In this document: positions 1 to 11,600 of the stretch, one piece after another
Numbering within the stretch: position 1 is the first letter of the stretch
How the letters are laid out: each line of letters starts with the position of its first letter
DNA from: Paramecium sonneborni
Taxonomy: Eukaryota; Ciliophora; Oligohymenophorea; Peniculida; Parameciidae
Assembly (NCBI GenBank): GCA_905182985.1
Contig: CAJJDN010000074.1
Span: 176,104-240,103, forward strand
Direction: 5' to 3'
DNA length: 64,000 bases
Notes under the pieces: model-generated
The model's database searches: none
Seen by the model: the letters and a program-made list of their open reading frames with translations, nothing else
Told to the model about the DNA's origin: nothing
Program-made: the position numbers and the translations under genes

Positions 1-143
1 TTATTTTAGAAAGAATGGAGAAGAAAAGCATAATTATTGAAATATTAATAAAAATAGAATTTGTAAATATTGTTATTAATAATTTGCATAAAAAATGATA
101 AATATATAAATAGATGGCAAATTATATATGTAATGTACTTATT

Positions 144-379
144 TCATCTTAACCTTCTGGCTTCTCTTTCACATTCCATGAGTTCTAGTGTATCACCTTT
201 TCTCACTGGTCCCATAACATTTCTAATTAAGGTTCTTTATTAACCAACCAATTAAACCTTAACTTATGTAATACCACCTCTGGAACCTCAGGATATTTAT
301 TAAGATGATTACCTGTTCTTCCAATTATTTCGATAACAGTTGCTCTTGTTCCTTCTACTCTTTCTTTAGTTGAATCCAT
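144..379 (-). CDS. RPS28: 40S ribosomal protein S28e
   Basis: Small-subunit ribosomal protein of 69 residues, the usual size for the family. The reverse strand begins [10 protein letters not shown] at 379, runs through IIGRTGSRGGITQ and ends in the hallmark [12 protein letters not shown] and [12 protein letters not shown], then TGA at 144. A 26-nt intron (287-312, GTAATC..TGAG) must be removed to join IIGRTG to SRGG. TAA is read as Gln after ITQ. This short, well-conserved gene fixes the genetic code and the intron style for the whole window. Confidence 0.96.
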
Positions 380-458
380 AATTAGGTTTATCGAATTTTA
401 ATTAAATGATTTAATTTATTTGTTTATTTGTGCAAATATTAATAAAGTAAATAATGAG

Positions 459-1180
459 TCACTCTTTATTCTAAGGTGATCTATATGGATTACTAGGACT
501 TCCTTTTTGATTGACAAATCTGATTGGACTATTTCTATTGACTTTACGAATTTCACTTGGATCAGAAAATAATTATCTTCTGCCTTCTCTTACAAATTCT
601 TTATTTTCAGATTATCCACCAAATAAATTGAATTGCTATTAATAGAGATATATTAATCTACTTATAGATCTGAGTTTTCTTTGTTTAATTTTATATTCTA
701 TTATTCTATGGAAACCACTTTGCTCTTCAATTCACTAATAACTTCTACAGTTGGCTCAGTAGGGAATGTTTAATTCTTATTTTATGAACTTGCTTTTCTT
801 CTCTATAAGTTTGTTTTTAGTTATTCTAATTGTTCTAATGCTTTTTAGAGTACTACCAATTCGAAAGTCGTTGTTTTGAATATTGCCTAACCATTAAGTT
901 AGCTAAGTTTCAATGTGAGTTATTAAATTTGAACATTGGCATTATCTAATTGAGATTTAAGCATTTTATTCTCATTTTAGAGTAAATTGATTTTCTAATA
1001 AAGCAATTCTAATTCACCAAGTTATTTAACAGGTGTATAATTATTGGAATCTTGCATAGGAGACGATGATTGAAAAGGCATTCTTTAATGGGGAGAATGA
1101 GAAGGATTGGTTTTATTTGTTGGAGTATGATTAGAGAAGGGAACATTTGGATATTATGAAGGTACATTAACTTATTACAT
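459..1180 (-). CDS. coiled-coil protein, unknown function
   Basis: Not recognised. After removal of a 26-nt intron (636-661) it encodes 231 residues. The N-terminal 60 residues are rich in Ser, Pro and Asn (MQQVNVPSQYPNVPFSNH). A heptad-rich coiled coil follows (LGELELLYQKINLLQNENKM and onward, about residues 65-170), then a basic, Ser/Pro-rich tail (VNRNSPIRFVNQKGSPS). Start chosen at 1180 because TGA precedes it in frame. It runs divergently from the EF-hand gene starting at 1200, so the two share a promoter region of about 20 bp, which is extremely compact. Confidence 0.75.
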
Positions 1181-1199
1181 TAATTAATTTAACTGTCAT

Positions 1200-2620
1200 A
1201 TGAAAAAAAGCAGCATTTTATCAGTTCCCATCAAGTATTAAAATTAGATATATTAAGTAGAAGTAAAAATTTATATGTTAATTAGATATTTGCATTTGAT
1301 ACACCTTTATAAATTGCATATAGGTTTTGTACTTAACAAAATTTAGAATTCAATTTTATTTCTCCACTTTCAAAATAAATAATTTCTTTTGTGTCAATGC
1401 TCTTGGATTCTCCTAGCATTGACAACCCTACTAAAGCATAAATACGATTACACTTTGATAAATTCATAAATAATGCAAGTATTAGAGAGAGTATCAAAAT
1501 TGTGGATACTTCTATATAAATTCAAAATGATTGCATCTAAATTATAAAGTAATAAGAGTCAACAAGAAATAAGGAAGAGAACTTCAATTTTTCATTTGAT
1601 AAAGATAATAATGAAGACAACACATCTAATATCTAAGATTAATTCTAATTTTCATTTAAAAACAAATTATAAGAAATGTTAAATCCAGATAAAAATTAAC
1701 CATCTTCAAGAGGAAGCAGTAGGATTGAAAATTATGTTAAGAATAACTCAATTCATCAAATAGAGAATCTTTAAAAATAGGAAAAGTTGAATCAAAAAAT
1801 TATGAATAGATTAAAAAACAAATCACCTAATAAAAGAGTTGGTATACCTTATTAAGAGTATATGAAAAGGCCAAATGTTTAAATTAATAATTCTAAAGAT
1901 AGTTTTCATTCAAATTATGGTCTTAGAAATAGACCAAGTTAATTTATATCTGTTTAATAGAGTCCAATCTATTCACCAGAAAAACCAGAATAAAATACTT
2001 TGTAAACTTTACCAAAAGGCAGAATCAGTATGGAAAAATCAAAACAATCTAATTCAAGGAATATTTCACCTTAAGAAATTAGTTTCTCATAATAATAAAT
2101 TGATTAGAGTGTTCAATCTGTAAAGAAATCTAACTAATTATTTAGTCCATGATTAGTAATGGAACATTATGCAATAGTAGAATTGAACATTAATCTAAAT
2201 AAGATAGAATGAAAAGTTTTAAAGAATTGATGAATAAATTATAATGCATTTCTACTCCACAGAAAGGTTAAAGAAATTACGAAATTTATATTAAATAATA
2301 AAACAATACCAACACAAAAATAGTAAATAACATTTTTAGTTTAAAGTTATTAGGAATAAAAAATTAATGAAATATTTGTTATACTTGATACTGACAAAGA
2401 TGGTTACATTGATCATGAAGTCAATTTAAAATAGTTAAAATAATAAATTATAGATTATTTTGAACCTGTTTGGTTTTAAATACTGTGGAAGAAGGTGAAG
2501 ATCAATAAAAGATAGTTTTAAGATATGATGCAAAAAAGGTAATTATTTAATTAATTAAGAATTAAGGATCTTGATTAATTAGATATAGGAAAATTTATAT
2601 TTAATGGAATTAAAAAGTGA
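1200..2620 (+). CDS. EF-hand calcium-binding protein with long low-complexity N-terminus
   Basis: Predicted 439 residues after removing four introns (1235-1257, 2120-2145, 2323-2353, 2539-2559; 23, 26, 31 and 21 nt). The start ATG lies in an 11-codon first exon. Residues 40-330 are polar, with SPSIDNPTK and PSSRGSSRIE blocks. Near the C-terminus is a clear EF-hand loop, DTDKDGYIDHE, followed by a degenerate second half ending DLDQLDIGKFIFNGIKK and TGA. A role as a calcium sensor is an inference from the single canonical loop. The 31-nt intron is the least certain part of the model. Confidence 0.7.
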
Positions 2621-2682
2621 TAATACAACAGTTTTTATACAAATAAATTATTATTTATTAATTCAAATTAATTTGAATTTCA

Positions 2683-3740
2683 ATGTTGCCTGAATTTGGT
2701 GAAAGTGATGCAGAGAGATATGAAAAATTAGAAAAAATAGGAAGTGGAACATATGGAGTTGTGTATAAAGCATTTGATAAATTAAATGGATAAATTGTAG
2801 CTGTTAAAAAAATGACCTAAGAAGTATTGAAAATCCGCCAAATCATTAGTTAGAGCAGGAAGGTGTGCCTTCAACTGCAATTAGAGAGATTAGTTTACTG
2901 AGAGAGCTCAACAATCCACATATCGTTTAATTAAAGGACGTAGTTATTAGAAATAAGAAACTTTAACTAGTGTTTGAACATATGGAAAGAGACCTCAAAG
3001 CACTTTTGGATAGTTCTCCAAAAGATCAAACTCTCGATAAAATTACTATAAAAAAAATAATTCATTAAATATTGAAAGGAATTCAAGCTTGTCATCAAAG
3101 ACGTATTTTACACAGAGATCTTAAACCATAAAATATTTTAATTGATAAATAAGGTATTGTGATTAGAAATCATGTAGGTAATACAAAAATTGCTGATTTT
3201 GGTTTGGCTAGACCTTTCTAAGTGCCAATAAGACCATATACTCATGAAGTTGTAACTTTATGGTATAGAGCACCCGAAGTATTATTGGGAGCTGTTGAAT
3301 ATAGTACTCCTGTAGATATATGGTCAATTGGATGCATTTTTTATGAATTAATAACTAAAAAAGCACTATTTACAGGAGATTCAGAAATAGATCAATTATT
3401 TCGAATATTTAGAATTCTAGGTACTCCTAATGAAACTTCATGGCCAGTAATATTTATATATAATTTTAAGGGAGTTACTAATTTAAAGGATTATAAAACT
3501 ACATTTCCTAATTGGAGTCCTTAAGGGTTTAAATAATTATTAAATAGAGATGTAGATTAATTTGCTATTGATTTATTAACAAGAATGTTAAAATTGGATC
3601 CAACTCAAAGAATTAGTGCTAAATAAGCATTAAATCATGTAAATTATTTTATATTATTGTTATAGTAATACTTTTAAGAATTCCAAGTTAAACCTATACC
3701 AAAAAAATCAGATTATTAATCCTTAATTAAATTTCCATGA
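2683..3740 (+). CDS. cyclin-dependent protein kinase, PSTAIRE class
   Basis: Complete Ser/Thr kinase of 318 residues, the usual CDK length. Visible in order: glycine loop [10 protein letters not shown] (residues 14-23), VAVKKM lysine, the cyclin-binding helix PSTAIRE (about residue 53), catalytic HRDLKPQN, DFGLA, and the activation segment [14 protein letters not shown] with a T-loop Thr. The CMGC signature [10 protein letters not shown] and the terminal DPTQRISA motif are present. Four introns: 2824-2849, 3154-3177, 3447-3470 and 3639-3665 (26, 24, 24 and 27 nt); the last three are multiples of three without TGA. Closest to CDK1/CDK2-type cell-cycle kinases; the exact subtype is not resolved. 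Confidence 0.95.
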
Positions 3741-3762
3741 ATTTATTATATCATATTATTTT

Positions 3763-5013
3763 ATGTCAGATAGATCATTATCTCCATCAGATTATTATCA
3801 ATTGAAACATGCCAAATCTATAATGATAAATTAAGCATCCTATAAATAGACCAGATCAATACACTAAAAAAACTAATAATTATTACTATTAGAATTAAAT
3901 AAATGTAATCTAACTTGCAGATGTTCTAATTGCGGAAATCCAATCGGATTCTAATTAAAAATTCTAGGAGAATTACCACTCAAAGAAACTTCGTATAATC
4001 TATTAAATATATAAGTTATTAGAAAAAGAAAAGAATCTTAAAAAAATTGAAGGCTATTGGAAATGCAATTATTTTTATACTAATCTACAAATAAGAAGCA
4101 ATTAAAAACTGGAAAAAAAAAATGCATATGCTAAAAGCAGCTAGAAACTTAACGATAATAAGAAGACCTGCACTTCAGTAATCAGGACATTTATTACCAA
4201 ATATTTAAGCTAATAAATTTCCTATCAAGTATTTGATACATTTTAAAAGATTGAAATAATCATCTCATTCATCAATTTTCATTCAAAAATTTCCATGAAC
4301 CACTAAAAGCTAATCAAAATGAAATATCTCATGCTATACACACTCAATAAACCTCAAGTAATCCTAAAGAACCAAAACCATTTGATCCTTCACCTGCAAG
4401 ATCCATATAACGTCTATAAATAGAAAATGCAGGTAATAATCATAATTTATTTCAAAGGACGTACAAAGGTTGATAATAAATAATCTTTAGATTAACAATA
4501 AATATAAATGAGGAAGAAATCATAAATTGAATTAAAGAGATTAGCTAGATCAAAAGCTTTATAGAAAAATGCTGAAATGTGTCCAAGCAAATCATAAAAT
4601 TTATTATTCAATAGCTAGAATGAAGACATAGTATTAAATGAATCTCTCAATTAATAAATATATTAAAAGCCGCCAAGAAAGAGTTAAGTTTAATAATATT
4701 TAGAGAAGATGTTAAAAACAATGGATTGTAATAATATATATCTTATAATTTAGAAAAATAAATTATAAATTAGAAAGACAAGAATATAAAACCTTTAAGT
4801 ATATTTAATGAGGAATTAAATAAATCCAAAAGCAAATTTCACTTCAGAACTTGTTCATAACCTTCACTTACCAATTATTAATCTTAATTTTTACCTTATT
4901 ATGATTAATTTAGAACCACAACGAATAGTTCTTATTAATATAATAAAAAGGATTGCCTCAAATTGATTGATCTTTTGAAAAATAAAAATAAAGTAATTAA
5001 AATAAGAAAATGA
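3763..5013 (+). CDS. charged coiled-coil protein, exon model partly unresolved
   Basis: Not recognised. Starts MSDRSLSPSDYYQLKHAKS at 3763 and ends LIDLLKNKNKVIKIRK at the TGA at 5011. Two ordinary introns are clear (25 nt in the stretch following IENAG near 4433-4457, and 26 nt near 4727-4752). Between about 3904 and 4310 the frame cannot be followed with normal introns: one step would be a 16-nt GT..AG segment at 3905-3920, and another shift is needed before SHAIHTQQTSSNPKEP. Either very short or long introns, or one-base indels in A-runs, are involved. The product is hydrophilic, Gln/Lys-rich and without a known domain. Confidence 0.5.
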
Positions 5014-5681
5014 TTTGTAATTATTAATTTAAATTTATATTATCATCATAGTTCTCTTTCAAATAATTAATAATTATATATAATAAGATTCTTAAATTGT
5101 TTCTAAATTTATTTATTGCTGATTTATTATCAATATCAATTCAAAAGAGTTTAAAAATTATATAAAATAATTTAAAGTTATGATAGAAATAGCGAATTAA
5201 ATAAAATATTAAATCAACCTAAAGGTTGTTGTAATTTTATTATTTTGTTTGAGAAAACTGTCTTGTTAAATTTTACACTGTTGATAGATTTCTTTGAGAA
5301 TATCACTTCCATTAAACAATCTATTTATTGTCTCAAATATATGAATGGATTTAAACAAAAACAATTGAAGGAGAATGGCAGTTACTTTTGATAGATATTA
5401 TATTTAATCTATACTTTTTATTTTTTAATTGATAAAAAATCTGCTTAGAAAATTTTTGGTTGTCAAGTACTTGAGATTTTATTTTAGTTTATCTCTAAGT
5501 ATTTTAACACTTTTTATTATTTCAAATAGTAAGTAGTAATCTTATGATGTGAGAAAAATTTTATAGTATTAGTAAAAAAATAATAATTTAAAAAAATGGA
5601 GAGTTGGTAAAATGATTTTGTCTAGAATAAAAAATATTTTGAAATAAATTTTATTATTCTTATTTACATTAATATTATATT
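5014..5681. other. intergenic stretch, no gene seen
   Basis: About 670 bp of AT-rich sequence between two plus-strand genes. No reading frame of useful length survives the TGA codons on either strand, and no RNA gene was recognised. It should contain the 3' end of the upstream gene and the promoter of the alveolin-like gene. Confidence 0.5.
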
Positions 5682-6887
5682 ATGTCTTAAATTCATAACG
5701 ATCTTTGTTTAAAGAGCATTGATGAATTAAGACAAGCATTTAAATAAGTTTAAGTTCCTAATAAATAACCATAACAATAATAATAACAATAATAATAATA
5801 ATCTTAACAATAAAGTGAATAAAAAGAAGTTGAAAGAGTTATAGAATCTATAGGACCTTCATATTAACATTAATAATTGCATTGTCATCCTATTTGTTTC
5901 CCTTCACATCACCATATAAATTATCAACCTTTTTTAATAATATAAGAGTAGCCTGTAAATGAAAGAAAATCAAATAAAAAAAAGAAGAAGTATGTTAAGG
6001 AAGTTATAGAGGAGATTTAAGTTCAATTACCAATTAAAAAATCTAAATAAAAAATAGAATAACCAAATTTTAATGTTTAAAGAGAAGTTGATCATTTAGA
6101 ATAACTTATAAGGCAAGTAAAAATTGAACAATAACCTGCTTAAGTATTAGAATATAACATCAGTGTTCCTGAATAAGAAAAACCTAAAGATAATACAGAA
6201 ATGATTGCCATGTTAACAGCATTAAAACCAGAACCAATCTAATTACCAAAAGATGATTATTTAAAAATTGAAAATGCTAGATTATAAGAAGAAATAAAGA
6301 ATACTAAAATATAATACCATGAACTCTAAGTTAAATATGATGAATTATAAAAAAGAAAGAGAAAAGAAAAAATAGTGAAGGAAATTGAATATAAAGAAAT
6401 ACCAAAAATAATTGAAGTTCCTAGAGATGTAATAAAAGAAGTAGTAAAACCTTTTGAAGTTGTTAAAGAGGTGATTAAAGAAGTTGAGAAACCATCATAA
6501 ATGAATACAAAAGAAATTCCGATATACATACCTTAATATAAAGAAGTTACAATTAATAAAGAAGTACCAGTTTATAAAGAGGTTAAAGTTGAAAAAGAAG
6601 TGAAAGTTTATAAAGATATTCCTGTATATAAAGATGTACCTGTTTATTATGATGTTCCTGTTTATAGAGATGTTCCTATATATTAGAAAGTACCTGTTTA
6701 TAAAGAAGTACCAGTTTATTCTGAACCAGTCAATGTATATAGAGAAATTCCAATCATAAAAGAAATTGAACGAATTCCAGAAACTATTGTTGAACATCCA
6801 AATTTATCAAGAACAAGAAAGGTGATATCTCACAATCAAAATGGTAGATCATACATCCGATCTCCTTATTCAAGAATAGAATATTGA
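5682..6887 (+). CDS. alveolin-like cortical protein with Val/Pro repeats
   Basis: Intronless, 401 residues. After MSQIHNDLCLKSIDELRQAF comes a glutamine tract (about residues 25-45) spelled with mixed TAA and CAA codons, then a charged region and helix. Residues about 230-370 are a run of short repeats of the type VPVYKEVPVYREVP, with alternating Val/Ile-Pro and acidic or basic residues (KDIPVYKDVPVYYDVP). This pattern is that of alveolins/epiplasmins, the filament proteins of the membrane skeleton beneath ciliate, apicomplexan and dinoflagellate cortices. Ends with a basic tail RSPYSRIEY. Assignment rests on the repeat style, not on a full domain match. Confidence 0.75.
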
Positions 6888-6944
6888 TTATAAAATAAAT
6901 TTAATTATTTTGTTAATTATAATGATGTATATTAATTATATAAA

Positions 6945-7945
6945 ATGAGTAAAAAACATTTAGTTGACGAAATGATTATTATTAGAGAAGAAATGAGAAA
7001 AATAAATGTAAATATATATTATTAATAAAGAATAGAATATTAACAACAAACTCCTCAAAATTTTTTGAATTCACCCCTCATTAAATAAAAAATGAAAAAA
7101 TTACGAAATATTTTTATTTATTTATAGCTTTAAAACCTAAAACATTCAAGAAATATTTTATATCAGAATAATATATATATGAATTATTGAATAGAATGGA
7201 TTATGAAAAATTGCTTTAAATTTCATTGAAATTTATCGTTAAATATTTATAGAATTAGGAAAATTAAGAAATTTAATAAAATGAATCGAATTCATCAAAT
7301 AATATGAAAGACGTTGAAAAATTTAATAAAATAATAAGAGATATAGTATCACCAATAAAAACAAAAATTATTTCGTACAATCAAAAAAATATTAATAAAT
7401 CATCCTAAACTTTATTATAAAATTAAGAAACTCAATTAAACAATAATTTTAATTTAGGTATTCGCCAATAATCTTCTATTTTATCATCAATATAATAAGA
7501 TAATATAAATTCACCAAAATTCAATGAAAATATTAAAAATGCAATAGAGGAGATATCTTTCGAAAGATCATCAATTAAAAAAGTTGATCAAAATATATAA
7601 TAATAGATTGATTAAAAAAGAGATGCTTAGAATTAAAAATTAAATTACTCACAAATTAATAATGATAAAATAAATGATTATAATATGGGTGTAATAACAA
7701 CGCCAAAATAGAAAGAATTAGATCATTATAAATAGACATTAAATACAAGCATGAATAGTTCATTTAAAGATACAAAAAGAAAGTTAAAAAAAAAATCGTT
7801 ACTTGAATTAAATCTTGAAAAATTAGAAGATAAAAGATTTCCTAAAAAAGATATTCCGTGTTCTATGCTTTCTGTTGACTATGTATGTAAAAGAAGAAAA
7901 ACACCTGAAAAAAAAAGAGCCTTTAATATAATAACTAATTATTGA
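6945..7945 (+). CDS. hypothetical lysine/asparagine-rich protein
   Basis: Not recognised. One 23-nt intron (7008-7030) after MSKKHLVDEMIIIREEMRK; the remaining frame is open to TGA at 7943, giving 325 residues. A moderately hydrophobic helical segment (FFEFTPHQIKNEKITKYFY) is followed by a long Asn/Lys/Ser-rich, probably disordered region and a basic C-terminus with KRKLKKKSLLELNLEK. Only 35 bp separate its stop from the next plus-strand gene. Confidence 0.65.
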
Positions 7946-7980
7946 TAAACATATATATATATATATTTTTAATATTAAAA

Positions 7981-8574
7981 ATGTAGTTAGATTAATTAAT
8001 AACAACATTTGGCTTAGATTCTTGTGATGAAATACCATTTCTAAAATTATAAGCAAGAAAATTAAAAATATCACGCCCATCATATATAGCTTTTATTGTT
8101 GTTTTATTAGGATTAGCATGTATTATATTAGGAATAGGAAGAGGATTCTTTATAAAAATAATGACATTAGTTTATCCTTTTTTAATGACATTAGAAGTTA
8201 TTGAAACTTAGAGTATTATATTTAATATATTTATAAATATAGATTATAGAAATGCTAAATAATGGCTATCATATTGGGTTATAGTTATGATTGTTCATTT
8301 ATTGGATGATTACTTATATTGGGTATTATATTATTTGCCTTATTATCATTTTATGAAGTTTATCTTTTTTTTGTTGTTATTTCACCCAAAAACACAGTTT
8401 GCAGAACATTTCTATGATACAGTAATGATATAATAAAACATAATTAGGTTTTTCATAAGTGTTATGTTAATTATTAAAAATACATATATTCAAGTAAAAG
8501 AAATCCCAGTTTCAATTATTGAATTTAAATAACTTTTCATATGCTTTTATTATTAAAAAGTTTTTATAAGTTGA
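7981..8574 (+). CDS. TB2/DP1/HVA22 (REEP) family ER membrane protein
   Basis: Intronless, 197 residues. An N-terminal hydrophobic hairpin (AFIVVLLGLACIILGIG, about 40-60) is followed by the family core: YPFLMTLEVIET, KQWLSYWVIVMIVHLLDDY and FFLLLFHPKTQFAEHFYDTV, matching the REEP5/HVA22 pattern of Y-P, W-L-x-Y-W-V and P-x-T-x-x-A-E. Members shape tubular ER through wedge-like membrane hairpins. Start is the ATG at 7981; the stop TGA at 8572 lies about 100 bp from the convergent stop of the next gene. Confidence 0.85.
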
Positions 8575-8677
8575 CAATAATCTTTTTCCAATTGTATATT
8601 CTTATTAACATTTGAGAAGCATTTATATATGTGGAATGTTCTCCTATACAGATTTTATTGACATTTTAATTGGAAAT

Positions 8678-11600
8678 TCAATCTATTTCTGACAATCTTC
8701 TAAATAAAAATAAAATCTTTCTTTTTTATATAAGATTGTCACAATTACTTTCATCATCAATCTAGATGAATAAATAAACTTATATTTAGAATGACTAAAC
8801 TATTTATTTTTTATACTTATTAATATAAGTTTCTAATTTAATAGATTTTTTATTGGTTCTTAAAGCTTAAATGCTTTTAATATCAACTTTAGGGAATTCA
8901 ATTACTTTTTTTAAATTCTTGATTTAATCAGTTAAATAGTCACTACTTTGTTTAAGTATTCTTAAAGCTGTATTATAAGAGATTTAATTCAACTAATTAA
9001 TAAGAATGAATAATACTGATGAATAATTGTAAACACATTATCTAAATTAACATTTTAAATTGATTGTTTTCTAAGTTTAATTATCTAATTTTTTGTAGGA
9101 GAAATAGATATTTGTACTTTATGATTCTTTGAGAGATATAAAACTATATTTTTCAAACATTGAACCATATTCTACTTATTATTATTCAAAAAATATTTCA
9201 GCTTAATAGTCATCATCAATAAAAACTTATTTAGAAACTCTGCAAATAATAAATATATTACAATACCCTAATTATCTTAATATGCCTCTATATGTATCTA
9301 TTTATAAGATATATTTATTATAATTAGTCATAATAATGTTACAATCATCTATCATATATTCCCAAAACTAAATAAATTGATAAATTTTACATAACACATA
9401 ATAAATTTATAAGAAATATTTTTTGATAAAGCTGCAATTTTTAAAACTTATGATAATTTAGAAATATCATAAAATGTATCAAATTTAGTGATAGATTGTT
9501 TTACACTAACTCTTTCTTTAAATACTAAATAAAATTTATAAAAAAATGTTACTTTAAACATCATGTGCTACTCTCTAAGGATGAGATAATTTGCCAAAAT
9601 ATGTTCTTGAAGAAGGTTTTTTACTTTCGGTTCTTAGGATTTTTTAACTTTATTTCATCTAAGTCTAATAATGATGACCAGTTTATGACTGGGCTTGAGA
9701 ACGATAATTATTATATCCATGAGATAAATCAGATTATTATTAATTTATAAGCATTTATTCATATTGATCTTTAAATTTTTAAATACTAATTGAAGAAATC
9801 CCAGATCTTTCACTTAATCTTGATTTTATTGAAAATTGCTCATCACTATTCTATAGTTTTTCTTATCTCATAAATTATATAAAACTGTTATATCTTTATG
9901 GAAATTGAATCAAATATTCATCCAAATTTTCTAAGATATTTCCAGGAATTATCTTTTCCAATTTTTATGGGTGTAATTATCCAAATTCATAATCAGACAT
10001 AACACTTCTAAATTATTTACATAAATTTGGAATGTAAATCTGAATTATTAAATCATGATTTAATGTATTTTAAAATAATGATACAATAAGAAAATGTTTA
10101 CTCAATTTCTTGACTTTTTAAAATAATAATTAGATCGCTTATTTCTATTTTATAAATAAATTAGTATTTTGCTTTGATCCCATATTCTCATTTATTTAAT
10201 TTACATACTTATAATTAGAATTCAAAGATAGATGAACCTACTATGAATTACCATTATAAGATAAACTTAATAAATTCTTTAAAAATAATGCTTTTTCCTC
10301 TACAGAAAGATTTAAAATCTAGAATGTTTGTAAATCATTATGATTAAGAAAAGTTTTAAAAGATGATAAACGTTTTTCAAAAGGAAATATTAAAATTTCT
10401 AAAATCATTATATCTCCTTCCATCAAATATTCTGTAAATTATAATAAATTCATTCCTTTAAAATTATTTAACTTAGAAACTACTTGAAATTTTGTAATTT
10501 TACAATAAGTTCTCAATAAATTCTTTATATGACTTTACTCATTAGCAACTAAATGTTTTAGAACTATTTTATAAATCTCTTTTGTTTAACTAGATTTTAT
10601 TTCATAATTAAATATTTATTTTGTTTAATTTTAAAATCCTAAAGTAGCACAACTACCATTAGATTTATATTCTTTAAGAATATAATAATTTAAAACTCTC
10701 TAAAACTATTAAAACTCTCCAATCATTGGTCTACTTTGTTGATAGAGTATTTTTTTAAATAAATCTTACAATTTCCCTAAATTTAATTCATTATTAATTT
10801 TAATAAACTATGGTTATGAGATTTTGTATATATATAATTCATAGATTTCTTTCCCTTTAAAGAATGATTATTTAATTCTAAATAGTATGCGTTATTAATT
10901 TAAAGGTTTGAAACTAAAAATATAATAATGATCTTTATTGATTTGTGAATTATCAAGAATTAAAGATTTTCTTTCTAATTTCTTTGTGATTTTATATTCA
11001 GGACGATCATAAAAACTATTATCATAAATTTATTAATTTGATTGTCTTTCTATTTTGTTAATTTAATTAATAAAATTTAATTTAGCTATATAAGGGATAT
11101 TTCTGTAATATCCCAAATAAATTTTTAAAATAGAAATATCAATTTCTACAATTTGACTAAATTTTAATAATGAATAACAAGATTAAATAACTTCTTTATC
11201 TCCAATTAAATAACTATGTAAAAGAAAATGACCAAAAAACTCTGGGTTTTCAAAATTAAAGGTAAATGTTAGATAATTAAAATGCCAACCTTCTTTATTA
11301 CGTGCTAAATAAAGAATCAAAATCTATCTAAAATCATTAAATAATTTCTTACTAACTTTAATAAGGATTAAAAGGGATGGGATCTTATTATTTTATTTCT
11401 CTTTATTTTGGATAATTTTTGAAGTAATCATCAACAATAGGTTTTTATTTTAGTTTAGATTTTTTCATAAGACTTGAAGAACTTTAAGAAAATGAAGAAA
11501 AAGTATTATTCTTTTATCTGATTTGTGGAGACATAGATGATCTAGGTGAAGCTTAAGATAATCCTGATTTTGGAGTAAAACTTGGTTCTTCAATAATTTC

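Noticed and set aside
6326..6797. Minus-strand frames rich in Phe, Ile, Asn and Tyr
   Set aside because: Antisense of the alveolin-like repeat; the periodicity is inherited from the VPVY repeats.
9565..9750. Plus-strand small frame
   Set aside because: Antisense within the 1,719-residue minus-strand gene, which has consistent introns and no frame loss there.
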